Positions 1 to 7,824 of a stretch of 64,000 bases of DNA are shown piece after piece. The notes below the pieces were generated by a model that had not been told where the DNA came from, made no database searches, and saw only the letters and a program-made list of their open reading frames with translations. How positions within the stretch are numbered: position 1 is the first letter of the stretch; each line of letters begins with the position of its first letter. Made by a program: the position numbers and the translations under genes. This stretch comes from Williamsia sp. 1138 (GTDB taxonomy: Bacteria; Actinomycetota; Actinomycetes; Mycobacteriales; Mycobacteriaceae). Location of the stretch: positions 52,555 to 116,554 of the forward strand of contig NZ_MJEJ02000032.1 in the NCBI RefSeq assembly GCF_002095435.2, given 5' to 3'.

Positions 1-57
1 GTATACGCCGCCGACAACGGCCGCTCGGCCGACTGAACTCGAGTGGGCGGTGAGGTC

Positions 58-73
58 TGAGCTGATCAGCTCA
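58..73. repeat. 16-bp perfect palindrome at gene end
   Basis: A self-complementary 16-bp sequence (TGAGCTGATCAGCTCA) overlaps the stop codon of the VOC gene. It has no loop and no T tract, so a terminator role is possible but weak; it could also be chance. The first 57 bases of the window hold nothing I recognise. Confidence 0.3.
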
Positions 74-586
74 CAGCTGCCAGGGGTTTGCGTACCCCCG
101 CGGCACCAGGCCGTCGAACATCGACCGCATGTCGTCAGAGAGCTTCATCAATTCGATGTACGACCCGAGGGCGCCGCCCTCGATATACGCGAATTCCATT
201 CCCACGCCTGCGAATTCGCCGGATTGAACGATGTCGACGCCGGTTGCACGAAGTTGTTCGACGGTGCGGTCGAAGTCCTCCGGAATCCACGCGACGTGAT
301 GGAGGCCTGGCCCGTGGGAGCTCAGGAACTCGGCGTATAAACTCTCGCCTGCCACGGGTTCGATGAGTTCGAGCTGCTGTCCACCGGCATAACCGAGAGA
401 CACGTGGATGGTGTAGTCGGCGGGCCGTCCTCGGTAGGTGCAACGCTCGGGCGTAAATGCGACATCCGGGATGCGGAGCCAGGATTCGACGCCGTAGGAA
501 GCTGTCAGTTCGTCCTCGGCGGCCGCGATGTCGGCTACCACCCAGGCGAGTTGAAAGATAGGCCCGTGCGCGTACGGCGGCGTCAC
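71..586 (-). CDS. VOC (glyoxalase/bleomycin resistance) family protein
   Basis: A 171-residue protein of the vicinal-oxygen-chelate superfamily. It shows the paired beta-alpha-beta-beta-beta layout: FQLAWVV near residues 11-17, QQLELIEP near 70-77, the second half opening with HHVAWI near 96-101, and a closing SYIELMK near 142-148. The His near 7, Glu near 73, His 96/97 and Glu near 145 fit metal ligands. The family holds lyases, isomerases and dioxygenases; the substrate here cannot be told. The GTG start at 586 is chosen because it overlaps the TGA of the upstream membrane-protein gene by 4 bp (GTGA), implying coupled translation; the frame is open further upstream but that part runs over the neighbour's coding region. 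Confidence 0.8.
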   Translation of the reverse strand: MTPPYAHGPIFQLAWVVADIAAAEDELTASYGVESWLRIPDVAFTPERCTYRGRPADYTIHVSLGYAGGQQLELIEPVAGESLYAEFLSSHGPGLHHVAWIPEDFDRTVEQLRATGVDIVQSGEFAGVGMEFAYIEGGALGSYIELMKLSDDMRSMFDGLVPRGYANPWQL

Positions 587-1089
587 AGCGCGAAGGCGAA
601 CCACAGCGCGCCGATGAGCACGCAGAGCAGGGTCAGCAACCCTCCGACGATGATTCCGGTCCACGCCTGCGCCTCGCCGGATTCGTTCGGCCGGTCCCTG
701 ATCTGCCCGAGCCCGATGATCCCCAGGACCACACCGACAGGAGCGAGTGCCGCTCCGAAGCACATGAAGACACCCGGGATGGCGACCAGTGAGCAGACCA
801 TCGCCGCCGTCGACATCGCGTTCGTCTTCGGTGGGGCTCCGAGATGCGGGGCCATCAGGTAAGGGTTGGGCGCGTAGGGCCCGGGGAACGGACTCGATGG
901 GTACGCGATCGGATAGGGCGGATAAGGCTGATCGAGAGCGGCCAGGTGATCGGCCTGGTACGGCATGTACGGGTCGTACGGCTGCCAGTAGTCGGCATCG
1001 GCTGCGGGCGGTGCGGGGTACTTGTTCAGATCCGGCCCGGTGCGCCGATCCCCGCCCGTGGTCCGATCAGCCCCGTCAGCATCGGTCAT
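583..1089 (-). CDS. DUF4190-type two-helix membrane protein
   Basis: A 168-residue protein with an acidic, Pro/Tyr-rich N-terminal cytoplasmic part (repeats of PY and YP up to about residue 85) and two C-terminal membrane segments: one starting STAAMVCSLVAIPG and one starting AWTGIIVGGLLTLL. The intervening GQIRDRPNESGEAQAW loop is typical of DUF4190, whose members are small actinobacterial membrane proteins of unknown role. ATG at 1089 is preferred over the upstream in-frame codons because GAGAGG lies 5 bases before it. It shares a transcript with the VOC gene through a 4-bp overlap. Confidence 0.8.
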   Translation of the reverse strand: MTDADGADRTTGGDRRTGPDLNKYPAPPAADADYWQPYDPYMPYQADHLAALDQPYPPYPIAYPSSPFPGPYAPNPYLMAPHLGAPPKTNAMSTAAMVCSLVAIPGVFMCFGAALAPVGVVLGIIGLGQIRDRPNESGEAQAWTGIIVGGLLTLLCVLIGALWFAFAL

Positions 1090-1214
1090 CGGTGCCTCTC
1101 GTCGAGATGTGTCCGCCAGTTTAAGGGAAGCGGGGCGGGCACCGACGTGATCTGTCCGACGTTCGAAGGACGGGGAACCGTCAGGGCTGCAGGTGGTCGG
1201 AGTGCAGATACAAC

Positions 1215-1246
1215 GATGCCCGGCCACGTGAACGCGGCCGGGCATC
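1215..1246 (-). terminator. Hairpin terminator after the Mtb12-like lipoprotein
   Basis: Perfect 11-bp stem GATGCCCGGCC / GGCCGGGCATC with a 10-base loop, followed on the minus strand by the T-rich GTTGTAT. It sits 22 bases past the lipoprotein stop, as an intrinsic terminator would. Confidence 0.7.
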
Positions 1247-1267
1247 GCCCGAAGGGTGACCGTCGGA

Positions 1268-1798
1268 TCAGCCGCCGTGGCTGCCGCCCATCGAGGCGAG
1301 ATCGGCGATCGAGGTGGACGAGAGCTTCCATTGCCCGCCGGCGTTGACGAAGGTGACCGGCATGGCGACGGGCGCGGGTGTGTGCGGGCTGGCGACCTCG
1401 ACGTTCGCAGTCGCCGAATCGGCCCCGTCGGCCGTCACGGTGGTGACGGTGAACTTGTCGGGGGTGTACCCGGCCGCGGTGAATCCGCGGGCGAGTCCGG
1501 ACAGCTGCATACCGATCCCGGGGTCGGTCGAGTCGACCAGCTTCGCCGACTCCGCGGGGTCTGTGTCGGGCGAGAGGACGGTACGCAAGGTGGTCTGGGC
1601 CTCGGTGGCTTCCAGTGCACTCGCGGTGTCACCGCCGGCGTCCGAACTGCTCGATGTCGAGGCCTCGGCCGAGGTCTCGGTGGCGACAGAACTCGTCGCC
1701 GTGGACGAATTCGAGGTGCTGTCGTCACTGCACGCGGCGGCACCGAACGCGGCCAGACCGATCAGGGCCGCCGTGGCCATACTCTTGCGGATGTTCAT
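1268..1798 (-). CDS. Secreted lipoprotein, Mtb12/CFP-2-like
   Basis: A 176-residue exported lipoprotein. Residues 1-23 form a signal peptide ending in the lipobox GAAAC, with Cys 23 the predicted lipidated residue. A Ser/Thr/Ala-rich linker to about residue 60 is followed by a globular domain. The C-terminal stretch FVNAGGQWKLSSTSIADL resembles the end of the mycobacterial low-molecular-weight antigen Mtb12, and SATANVEVASPH matches the strand before it; the family has no proven biochemical function. GGAG precedes the ATG. It is transcribed alone, with its own terminator. Confidence 0.8.
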   Translation of the reverse strand: MNIRKSMATAALIGLAAFGAAACSDDSTSNSSTATSSVATETSAEASTSSSSDAGGDTASALEATEAQTTLRTVLSPDTDPAESAKLVDSTDPGIGMQLSGLARGFTAAGYTPDKFTVTTVTADGADSATANVEVASPHTPAPVAMPVTFVNAGGQWKLSSTSIADLASMGGSHGG

Positions 1799-1821
1799 TT
1801 CTCACTCCTCGACACCTGGTT

Positions 1822-1839
1822 GGTTAGCCAACACTAACC
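1822..1839. promoter_or_regulatory. Inverted repeat upstream of the lipoprotein gene
   Basis: GGTTAG and CTAACC arms separated by 6 bases lie 24 bases before the lipoprotein start codon, in its 5' leader or promoter. It is a plausible operator. The arms resemble DtxR/IdeR half-sites, but the spacing is wrong for an iron box. Confidence 0.35.
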
Positions 1840-2039
1840 TAGGCGCGACGAGCGATCGCGGCGGCGGCCGAACACGACGTCTTCGTGTTCGCCCGCCGTC
1901 GGCTCCCGGCTGCAGTGCGTGGATCGCGGGCATGGGGCCTGCGCTGGATCCTGAGCTTTGCGAAATATATTGCCGTCGAGCGAATTACACGGACACGCGA
2001 TAGATTCATGTGGACATCGAGGTTGAAGGGGTCTGTGCA

Positions 2040-2702
2040 TTGACGGGGGTGGGTCCGGTGGTTCGCCGGGTGGGGATGGTCGACGATCACCTGTCTCCTG
2101 TCTGGGGTATCGAACGAGTGGTCGATCGCGTCGACGACCTCGAGTTCGCAGGTGCTGCGACCAGCGTCGCTGAACTGCTCGGAATTCACCTCCCACTCGA
2201 CGTCGTGGTCCTCGATCTGCGGCTGACGGATGGCACCACGCCCCGAGAGAATGTCGAACGGCTCAGTGCGCGGGGTATCCACACCATCGTCTACACCTCC
2301 GGTGAGTACCCTGACCTCCTGCGATCGGCCGCTCGCGCAGGCACGCTCGGGGTCGTCTTGAAATCCGCCCCTGAAGAGGTTGTGGTCGAGGCGATCAGGC
2401 GAGCCGCCGCCGGACACGCTGTGCTCACCACCGAATGGGCTGCGGCCATCGACGCCGACCCGAGGCTCGACGCGGTCGAATTGTCGCCGCAACTTCAGAA
2501 GGTGTTGGCGCTCTACGCTTCCGGCGAGACCTCGGCGAGTGTCGGGGAGTCTCTGGGCCTGCAGACCGACACGGTGAACGAGTACCTCAAACGAATCCGG
2601 CAGCGCTATGCCGAGGCGGGGCGTCCCGCGCACACCAAACTGGACCTGTTCAAACGCGCGGTGGAGGATGGATGGCTGCCGACCCCGCTGCGCAATCGTT
2701 AG
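2040..2702 (+). CDS. LuxR/NarL-family response regulator
   Basis: A roughly 220-residue two-component response regulator. The receiver domain has the acidic pair in MVDDH (about residues 15-16), the phospho-acceptor Asp in VVLDLRL (about 59), a Thr in VYTSG and the conserved Lys in VLKSA (about 108). A C-terminal GerE-type helix-turn-helix runs from LSPQLQKVLALY to the end, with GRPAHTK near the tail. TTG at 2040 is chosen because GAAGGGG sits 8 bases upstream; a GTG at 2010 is in frame but has no ribosome-binding site. The next gene, a sensor kinase, starts inside this one, so they are translated together. Target genes are unknown. Confidence 0.8.
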   Translation: MTGVGPVVRRVGMVDDHLSPVWGIERVVDRVDDLEFAGAATSVAELLGIHLPLDVVVLDLRLTDGTTPRENVERLSARGIHTIVYTSGEYPDLLRSAARAGTLGVVLKSAPEEVVVEAIRRAAAGHAVLTTEWAAAIDADPRLDAVELSPQLQKVLALYASGETSASVGESLGLQTDTVNEYLKRIRQRYAEAGRPAHTKLDLFKRAVEDGWLPTPLRNR

Positions 2703-3889
2703 CAGCGACCGACGATCCCGGCGACGGCGATCGAGTTCTACGGGTGATGTCGCGATTCATAGGTGCCGGATTCCTGGCCTACCTGCTCGTGGCCCTGCCG
2801 GAGATCGGTCCCGATGCCGCGATCGTTGCCGCGTGGTGGACGCCTGTGGCGCTGATCCTCGCATTCGGGCCGGGAATCGCGTTGCTGCTGAGTACATTCT
2901 GGGCCGGCCTGCGTTGGCTACCTCGGTGGGGTGCGGTATGTGCCTGTGGGTATCCGATCGCTGTTCTGCTATGGCTGCCTGCGTGGAACGACCAGCTCAT
3001 CGACTCGTCACGCAGCACGTGGCTGGTGAACTTCTCCGGCCTCACCAGCCTGGCGGCAGCCTTGGCGTGGCGACCGATGTGGACGTTCGTGCATTTGGTG
3101 CTCGTCTCCGCCGCGGTTGCTTTCATCAACGAACTCGGTCGGGGTGGTCGCGATGCCATCGGGGTGCAGCTCGTTTACGAGACCACGTGGGCGGTGGCTT
3201 TCAGCATGGTGTTCCTGGTCGCCGCGATCATGGCGTTGCGCACGGGGAGGTTGCTCGACGCGACCCGCGCAAACGCTCAACAGGTCACCGCCGCGGCTGC
3301 GGCGAGCAAGGCGCAGGCGGCCGAACGCGCTCGCTTCGATTCGCTGACACACGACCACGTGCTCGCGACACTACTGGCCGCCGAGGGTGCAAATGGCAGC
3401 GAGAAGCTTGCGAAGCAGGCCGCAGCTGCGCTGTCTGAACTCGATCGATTGTCGTTGCCCGATGATCAACAACAGAACTGGTGGCGGTCGGCCGACGTGG
3501 CGGCGAGTCTTCGCGCAGCGGTCTCGGCGGCATCGGATCTGTTCGAGACGGAGGTGCGCATCCACCCTGGAGCGGCCGACATGCAGTACCCGGCGGCCGC
3601 GGTCCGGGCGCTCGGAGAGGCGATCGGTGAAGCCTCTCGAAACAGCTCGGTACATGCAGGCCGGGATGCCGATCGTGTGGTGCTGATCGAAATCCTCGAG
3701 GCCCAGGTGCGGGCGGTGGTGGCGGACAACGGCGTCGGTTTCGATCCGGTCAGAGTCCCGCCGGGACGGCTGGGCATAAAGGTGAGCATCATGCAGCGCA
3801 TGATTCAGATCGATGGCGGGTCAGCCTTGGTCGATGCCCGGCCCGGCGGCGGTACGTCGGTTCAGGTGGGCTGGGTGGCGCGATCGTGA
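2672..3889 (+). CDS. Membrane sensor histidine kinase
   Basis: A 405-residue kinase. Residues 28-190 hold about five membrane segments with short loops, so the sensed signal is in or at the membrane. A helical linker rich in Ala/Gln leads to a degenerate H box around FDSLTHDHV (His 227 or 229). The ATP-binding part has an N box with Glu 320 and Asn 324, a G1 box DNGVGF at 352-357, a G2-like GRLGIK, and a closing GGGTSVQV. This layout fits kinases that pair with LuxR-type regulators. ATG at 2672 is preceded by GGAGG at 2663-2667 and overlaps the regulator gene by 31 bases. The 3' end overlaps the next gene by 4 bp. Confidence 0.8.
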   Translation: MAADPAAQSLAATDDPGDGDRVLRVMSRFIGAGFLAYLLVALPEIGPDAAIVAAWWTPVALILAFGPGIALLLSTFWAGLRWLPRWGAVCACGYPIAVLLWLPAWNDQLIDSSRSTWLVNFSGLTSLAAALAWRPMWTFVHLVLVSAAVAFINELGRGGRDAIGVQLVYETTWAVAFSMVFLVAAIMALRTGRLLDATRANAQQVTAAAAASKAQAAERARFDSLTHDHVLATLLAAEGANGSEKLAKQAAAALSELDRLSLPDDQQQNWWRSADVAASLRAAVSAASDLFETEVRIHPGAADMQYPAAAVRALGEAIGEASRNSSVHAGRDADRVVLIEILEAQVRAVVADNGVGFDPVRVPPGRLGIKVSIMQRMIQIDGGSALVDARPGGGTSVQVGWVARS

Positions 3890-4917
3890 GGTTTCGTCAG
3901 CAGCGACGTGAGGACGCGTCGACGATCATCGGGATGCAGTCGCGGGGTGCCGTGGTGGTCGCTGCTCTACTGCTGCTCGGATACCTGGTGACCACGCTGG
4001 GCACCCTCGAGCAGGTGCGATCGGTCTGGCCGCTCGTCGCGGGGTTCCTCGTACTGGCGGCAGGTATGGCGACCCTGCTGTTCGCCTCGGGTGACCCACT
4101 TCCACTACGGCCTGCACTGGTGATCGCAGCGGCACCCACGGCGATGTTCGTCCTTGTTCTGCCGGTCCTGGCCGTGCCGCTCGGGAACAGCCTGCAGCTG
4201 GGACCGCCGCTCGGTGGAAGTGTCGTGCTCTGCTCCTTCATGTGTGTGCGGGGCCGGGTGAGACTGGCATGGCTCGCGTTGGGTGGATCATTCGTGGTAC
4301 TGGCCGTATGGGGGGCGACGACAGGGCAGGGGCCGCTGATTGCCGTGGGCCAGGGCCTCGGGAACGTCGCGGTGATGCTGATGGCCACGTTCTTTGCCTA
4401 CCTCCTGCGGCCGGCAGCAGCAGCCATCTACGAGCTCAGGGCGCAATCCGTGCGGCAGGTCGCGGTACAGGCTGCGGCGAAAGCCTCGCGTACCGAACGC
4501 GATCTCCAGTTGGACAGGCTGAACACGCTGGCCAGGCCCCTTCTCGAGCCGATGGTGAACCGAACCGCGATGACAGACGGGCAACTCGCGGAAGCAGCGC
4601 TCGTCGAGGCGAGGCTGCGCGATGGCATCCGGGCGCGCTCATTGGCCGGCCCGGTGGTGACCGCCGCGGCGTGGGCGGCGCGCGCCCGGGGTGTTCGGGT
4701 CGTACTGCTCGACGATGGAGGACTCGTTGGTGCGGGCGATTCGACCCGGACGCGTCTGACGGAAGCGGTCGCGCGACACCTCGACGACGCCGTGGACGGA
4801 GAAGTCACGGTCCGCGTTCAACCGCCGGGACGGCCGGTCCTCGTCACGGTCATCGTCGACACCGGGGCGCAGGTGGTCCGACACTCCTACAGCGCGGACA
4901 CTGTCGCCGCCCGATAG
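3886..4917 (+). CDS. Kinase-like membrane protein with degenerate ATPase domain
   Basis: A 343-residue protein built like its neighbour: about five membrane segments in residues 17-175, a helical linker (RAQSVRQVAVQAAAKASRTE), then a soluble domain. The helix LTEAVARHLDDAV looks like the N-box region of histidine kinases, but I find no catalytic His region, no DxGxG G1 box and no glycine-rich G2 box, so it is unlikely to bind ATP normally. GTG at 3886 overlaps the kinase stop by 4 bp (GTGA). I infer an inactive partner or sensor subunit of the upstream kinase. Confidence 0.65.
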   Translation: MRFRQQRREDASTIIGMQSRGAVVVAALLLLGYLVTTLGTLEQVRSVWPLVAGFLVLAAGMATLLFASGDPLPLRPALVIAAAPTAMFVLVLPVLAVPLGNSLQLGPPLGGSVVLCSFMCVRGRVRLAWLALGGSFVVLAVWGATTGQGPLIAVGQGLGNVAVMLMATFFAYLLRPAAAAIYELRAQSVRQVAVQAAAKASRTERDLQLDRLNTLARPLLEPMVNRTAMTDGQLAEAALVEARLRDGIRARSLAGPVVTAAAWAARARGVRVVLLDDGGLVGAGDSTRTRLTEAVARHLDDAVDGEVTVRVQPPGRPVLVTVIVDTGAQVVRHSYSADTVAAR

Positions 4918-4928
4918 GGCGCTCGCTA

Positions 4929-4970
4929 CCCCCAGAACTGGGACTTACCGCAGAGGTGGGGGCTTTCTAA
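4929..4970 (+). terminator. Possible terminator after the kinase cassette
   Basis: CCCCCA at 4929-4934 pairs with TGGGGG at 4957-4962, followed by CTTTCTAATCTT. The loop is long (22 bases) and contains further GGG/CCC pairing options. It would separate the three-gene cassette from the small LuxR gene. Confidence 0.4.
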
Positions 4971-4986
4971 TCTTGGTTGGTCAGCA

Positions 4987-5008
4987 GAGACGCGGAGCGG
5001 AGCTCGAC
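4987..5008 (+). repeat. Solo relative of the 36-bp repeat found at 45281
   Basis: This 22-base stretch matches the core of the three tandem units at 45281-45390 except for a 3-base deletion. It lies in the leader of the small LuxR gene. The shared part includes GCGGAGCGGAGCTCGAC. Confidence 0.5.
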
Positions 5009-5068
5009 GAGGTCTCAGGCGTTTCTTGCGCCGATGACATCACCAGATGACACCGGAAAGAGTTTCAG

Positions 5069-5341
5069 ATGAGTGTGGACAGCTACTTCTCGGCGCCGAT
5101 GGTCCCGGAGGGCCAGATCCCGTCGCTTTCGGCTCGTGAGATCGAGGTGCTCCTCGCCTGGTTCGCAGCCGAATCGAAAGGGGAGGCGGCCACTGCACTG
5201 TTCATCACCTCTGCGACGGTCAGCACGCACATCACCAGAATTCGCGGAAAGTACGATGTGGTGGGCCGTCCGGCCCGGACGAAGGCGCAGCTGCTGGCCC
5301 GTGCGATCCAGGATGGGATCACCGCTCTAGACGACTGGTGA
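5069..5341 (+). CDS. Stand-alone LuxR-type helix-turn-helix protein
   Basis: A 90-residue protein that is almost entirely a GerE/LuxR DNA-binding domain: LSAREIEVLLAWF (about residues 20-32), the recognition helix in ATVSTHITRIRGKY, and the tail GRPARTKAQLLARAIQDG. That tail closely mirrors the GRPAHTK end of the response regulator 2.4 kb upstream, so the two DNA-binding domains are probably paralogous. It has no receiver domain and cannot be phosphorylated in the usual way. It could compete for, or help at, the same DNA sites. GGAAAGAG precedes the ATG. Confidence 0.7.
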   Translation: MSVDSYFSAPMVPEGQIPSLSAREIEVLLAWFAAESKGEAATALFITSATVSTHITRIRGKYDVVGRPARTKAQLLARAIQDGITALDDW

Positions 5342-5371
5342 ACCTGGCCAGAGTGCGCCGTTCGCCATGAT

Positions 5372-5401
5372 TTGGTTTTCCACCAGCGAGTTCCCTACAC
5401 T
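5372..5401 (+). promoter_or_regulatory. Promoter of rplN-rplX-rplE-rpsN
   Basis: TTGGTT (-35) and TACACT (-10) are 18 bases apart, about 100 bases before rplN. The 25 bases 5389-5413 around the -10 recur with one mismatch at 10207-10231 before rpsH. Growth-rate control typical of ribosomal protein promoters is likely (inference). Confidence 0.7.
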
Positions 5402-5502
5402 AGACCGGTTGCCTGGGCACTTCCGTGTCTCGGGTGGCAAGACCGCGCGCGTCGGGTCGGAAATCCGGCGGGCATATTTGCAAACCAGGTCAAGGAGAAA
5501 AA

Positions 5503-5871
5503 GTGATCCAGCAGGAGTCACGCCTGCGGGTTGCCGACAACACCGGTGCCAAGGAAATCTTGTGCATCCGCGTGCTCGGAGGCTCGTCACGGCGCTACGC
5601 CGGCATCGGGGACGTCATCGTCGCCACTGTCAAAGACGCCATCCCCGGCGGAAACATCAAGCGGGGAGAGGTCGTCAAGGCGGTCATCGTGCGCACCACC
5701 AAGGAGCGCCGTCGTGCAGATGGTTCGTACATCAAGTTCGACGAGAATGCCGCCGTCATCATCAAGAACGAGAGCGATCCTCGCGGAACCCGCATCTTCG
5801 GCCCGGTCGGCCGCGAGCTGCGCGAGAAGAAGTTCATGAAGATCGTCTCGCTGGCTCCGGAGGTGCTCTGA
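5503..5871 (+). CDS. rplN: 50S ribosomal protein L14
   Basis: 122 residues, the standard L14 length. It opens with [18 protein letters not shown] and carries the family signature around [11 protein letters not shown] and the conserved NAAVIIKN. L14 binds 23S rRNA and forms bridge B8 to the small subunit. GTG at 5503 follows AAGGAG with an 8-base gap and gives the correct N terminus; upstream in-frame codons do not. First gene of the promoter-proximal half of the split spc operon; rplX starts one base after its stop. Confidence 0.97.
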   Translation: MIQQESRLRVADNTGAKEILCIRVLGGSSRRYAGIGDVIVATVKDAIPGGNIKRGEVVKAVIVRTTKERRRADGSYIKFDENAAVIIKNESDPRGTRIFGPVGRELREKKFMKIVSLAPEVL

Positions 5872-5872
5872 C

Positions 5873-6187
5873 ATGAAGGTTCACAAGGGTGACACCGTGA
5901 TCGTCGTCGCCGGCAAGGACAAGGGCGCCAAGGGCAAGGTCATCGAGTCCTACCCCGCGCGTAACCGCATCCTCGTCGAGGGCGTCAACCGCATCAAGAA
6001 GCACACTTCCGCCTCGCAGAATGAACGTGGCGCATCCTCGGGTGGCATCGTCACCCAGGAAGCCGCCATCCACGTCTCCAACGTGATGGTTGTTGATTCC
6101 GACGGCAATCCGACGCGCATCGGCTACCGCACCGACGACAACGGCAAGCGCGTCCGCATTTCCCGCAAGAACGGGAAGGACATCTGA
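5873..6187 (+). CDS. rplX: 50S ribosomal protein L24
   Basis: 104 residues with the KOW motif at the start ([19 protein letters not shown], about residues 5-23). L24 is an early assembly protein that nucleates folding of the 5' domain of 23S rRNA. It lies one base after rplN and one base before rplE, so the three are clearly one transcript. Confidence 0.97.
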   Translation: MKVHKGDTVIVVAGKDKGAKGKVIESYPARNRILVEGVNRIKKHTSASQNERGASSGGIVTQEAAIHVSNVMVVDSDGNPTRIGYRTDDNGKRVRISRKNGKDI

Positions 6188-6188
6188 C

Positions 6189-6767
6189 ATGAGCACCACT
6201 GAGAAGATCCAGCCTCGGCTGAAGCTCCGCTACCGCGCGGAGATCAAGGACGCTCTCAACGAGCAGTTCCAGTACGACAACGTCATGCAGATCCCCGGCG
6301 TGGTCAAGGTCGTCGTCAACATGGGTGTCGGCGACGCCGCCCGTGACTCCAAGCTGATCAACGGCGCGGTCAAAGACCTGGAGCTGATCACCGGCCAGAA
6401 GCCAGAGGTCCGCAAGGCCCGCAAGTCGATCGCGCAGTTCAAGCTGCGTGAGGGCATGCCCATCGGTGCGCGCGTCACTCTTCGTGGCGACCGCATGTGG
6501 GAGTTCCTCGACCGGCTCGTCTCCATCGCGCTGCCCCGTATCAGGGACTTCCGCGGTCTGAGCGATCGCCAGTTCGACGGCAACGGCAACTACACCTTCG
6601 GTCTCAACGAGCAGTCGATGTTCCACGAGATCAACATCGACAACATCGATCGGCCCCGCGGCATGGACATCACCGTTGTCACCACCGCGACCAACGATGA
6701 CGAAGGTCGGGCACTGCTGCGTCAGCTCGGCTTCCCGTTCAAAGACCCCAACGTGAAGGACAACTGA
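6189..6767 (+). CDS. rplE: 50S ribosomal protein L5
   Basis: 192 residues, close to the usual 180-190. Conserved features include [10 protein letters not shown], the [14 protein letters not shown] segment that contacts 5S rRNA, and [14 protein letters not shown]5 with L18 and L25 docks 5S rRNA on the large subunit. The ATG at 6189 begins one base after the rplX stop. Confidence 0.97.
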   Translation: MSTTEKIQPRLKLRYRAEIKDALNEQFQYDNVMQIPGVVKVVVNMGVGDAARDSKLINGAVKDLELITGQKPEVRKARKSIAQFKLREGMPIGARVTLRGDRMWEFLDRLVSIALPRIRDFRGLSDRQFDGNGNYTFGLNEQSMFHEINIDNIDRPRGMDITVVTTATNDDEGRALLRQLGFPFKDPNVKDN

Positions 6768-6768
6768 C

Positions 6769-6954
6769 ATGGCAAAGAAGGCTCTGGTCAACAAGGCCAA
6801 CAAGAAGCCCAAGTTCGCCGTGCGTGGCTACACCCGGTGCAACCGTTGCGGACGCCCGCACTCGGTCTTCCGCAAGTTCGGCCTGTGCCGTATCTGCTTG
6901 CGCGAGATGGCACACGCGGGCGAGCTGCCCGGTGTGCAGAAGAGCAGCTGGTGA
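6769..6954 (+). CDS. rpsN: 30S ribosomal protein S14, zinc-binding type
   Basis: 61 residues, the short type Z form. Two CxxC pairs, CNRC and CRIC, form a zinc ribbon; the C-terminal helix-turn carries [13 protein letters not shown]14 sits in the head of the small subunit. It is the last gene before a strong hairpin, and rpsH, which normally follows it, is 3.5 kb away. Confidence 0.97.
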   Translation: MAKKALVNKANKKPKFAVRGYTRCNRCGRPHSVFRKFGLCRICLREMAHAGELPGVQKSSW

Positions 6955-6992
6955 CTGTGTAGCCCAACGGCTCACAAACGCTTCACTTTTCC

Positions 6993-7024
6993 GAAGACGC
7001 TCCACCACTAGGTGGAGCGTCTTC
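6993..7024. terminator. Strong bidirectional hairpin between rpsN and DUF4262 gene
   Basis: Perfect 14-bp stem GAAGACGCTCCACC / GGTGGAGCGTCTTC with loop ACTA, between convergent genes. CTTTT on the left and CGTGTTT on the right flank it. It would end the first half of the spc operon and the opposing gene. Confidence 0.85.
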
Positions 7025-7068
7025 GTGTTTGCGGAGCGTTTGTCGGACTGAGATACCGGGGGCTGTGG

Positions 7069-7671
7069 CTACTTTCGGCGCCGGTGTGCCTGCCGTCGGT
7101 GGGCTCTGTTGGGTCCACGTGCGTGAATGATGTCGTGAGGTCCGCCAGGTTGCTGCCGCCCCAGTGGAATCACCCCCTTGACCTGTTGGTCATCGGGCAA
7201 CAGAGCGTAGTCATCCATCCACGGATACCTGCCGTGCTCGTCGGACCAGACGACCTGGAGAGCAGCCGAATTCGGGAACAGTTCGTTGGTGATCAGCAGA
7301 TCGCTCTTGTCGACGAGTTCGATCAGTCGGACCGGTGCTTGCAGTGCGCGCAGCGACAACTCGATGCCCTGCGCGACGATGGCGCTCCACTGGTACCCAT
7401 GGAGAAGGTCGCCCAGTTCGTCGAGCACCCGCCCACTGGTTCTCGCGTTCAGTCCGTACACCGCCAGTTCGGGCAGCGAATGCATCACCAGGCCGGTCGT
7501 ATATGCGAATGAGCAGTCGGGCGGTCGGCAGTCGTCCGAGTCGCATTCGCATTCGTCGCTGACGGCGGTGATGAGCCACCGTTCTGTCTTGACCCTGCTG
7601 ATCGCCGAATCGACCAGCGGGTGGGGATGCCAGCGCGGAAGGCTCCTGATCGCCTCGGTGTAGTCCGACAT
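7069..7671 (-). CDS. DUF4262 family protein
   Basis: A 200-residue soluble protein. The central part FAYTTGLVMHSLPELAVYGL is characteristic of DUF4262, a family of unknown function spread through actinobacteria and proteobacteria; the Cys-rich segment ECECDSDDC precedes it. The C terminus is basic (HRRQAHRRRK). ATG at 7671 is preceded by AAAGGAG, which decides it over an upstream in-frame codon. It is the first gene of the block that interrupts the spc operon. Function not known. Confidence 0.75.
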   Translation of the reverse strand: MSDYTEAIRSLPRWHPHPLVDSAISRVKTERWLITAVSDECECDSDDCRPPDCSFAYTTGLVMHSLPELAVYGLNARTSGRVLDELGDLLHGYQWSAIVAQGIELSLRALQAPVRLIELVDKSDLLITNELFPNSAALQVVWSDEHGRYPWMDDYALLPDDQQVKGVIPLGRQQPGGPHDIIHARGPNRAHRRQAHRRRK

Positions 7672-7724
7672 GTTCGCTCCTTTGTTCGATGTTGAGACCA
7701 GTGGAGCAGTGCCTGCTGACAAGT

Positions 7725-7772
7725 GGCGATCTTTGTCCCCTCAAGGACAACCGGACGGGAATGTTCCCTCCG
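7725..7772. repeat. Left flanking repeat of the DUF559-like gene
   Basis: Two motifs: GGCGATCTTTGTCCCC at 7725-7740 and GGGAATGTTCCCTCCG at 7757-7772. The first recurs inverted at 8700-8715 (one-base indel) and the second recurs directly at 8674-8689. The second is itself a near palindrome (GGGAA..TTCCC). Confidence 0.7.
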
Positions 7773-7824
7773 TGACTACGGAAAGGGCCGATTTTCACCA
7801 CGAGTGAACCGGTACCCATCTGCC

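Noticed and set aside
7012..7512. Plus-strand frame opposite the DUF4262 gene
   Set aside because: It is antisense to a gene with a good ribosome-binding site and family motif, and starts inside the terminator hairpin.
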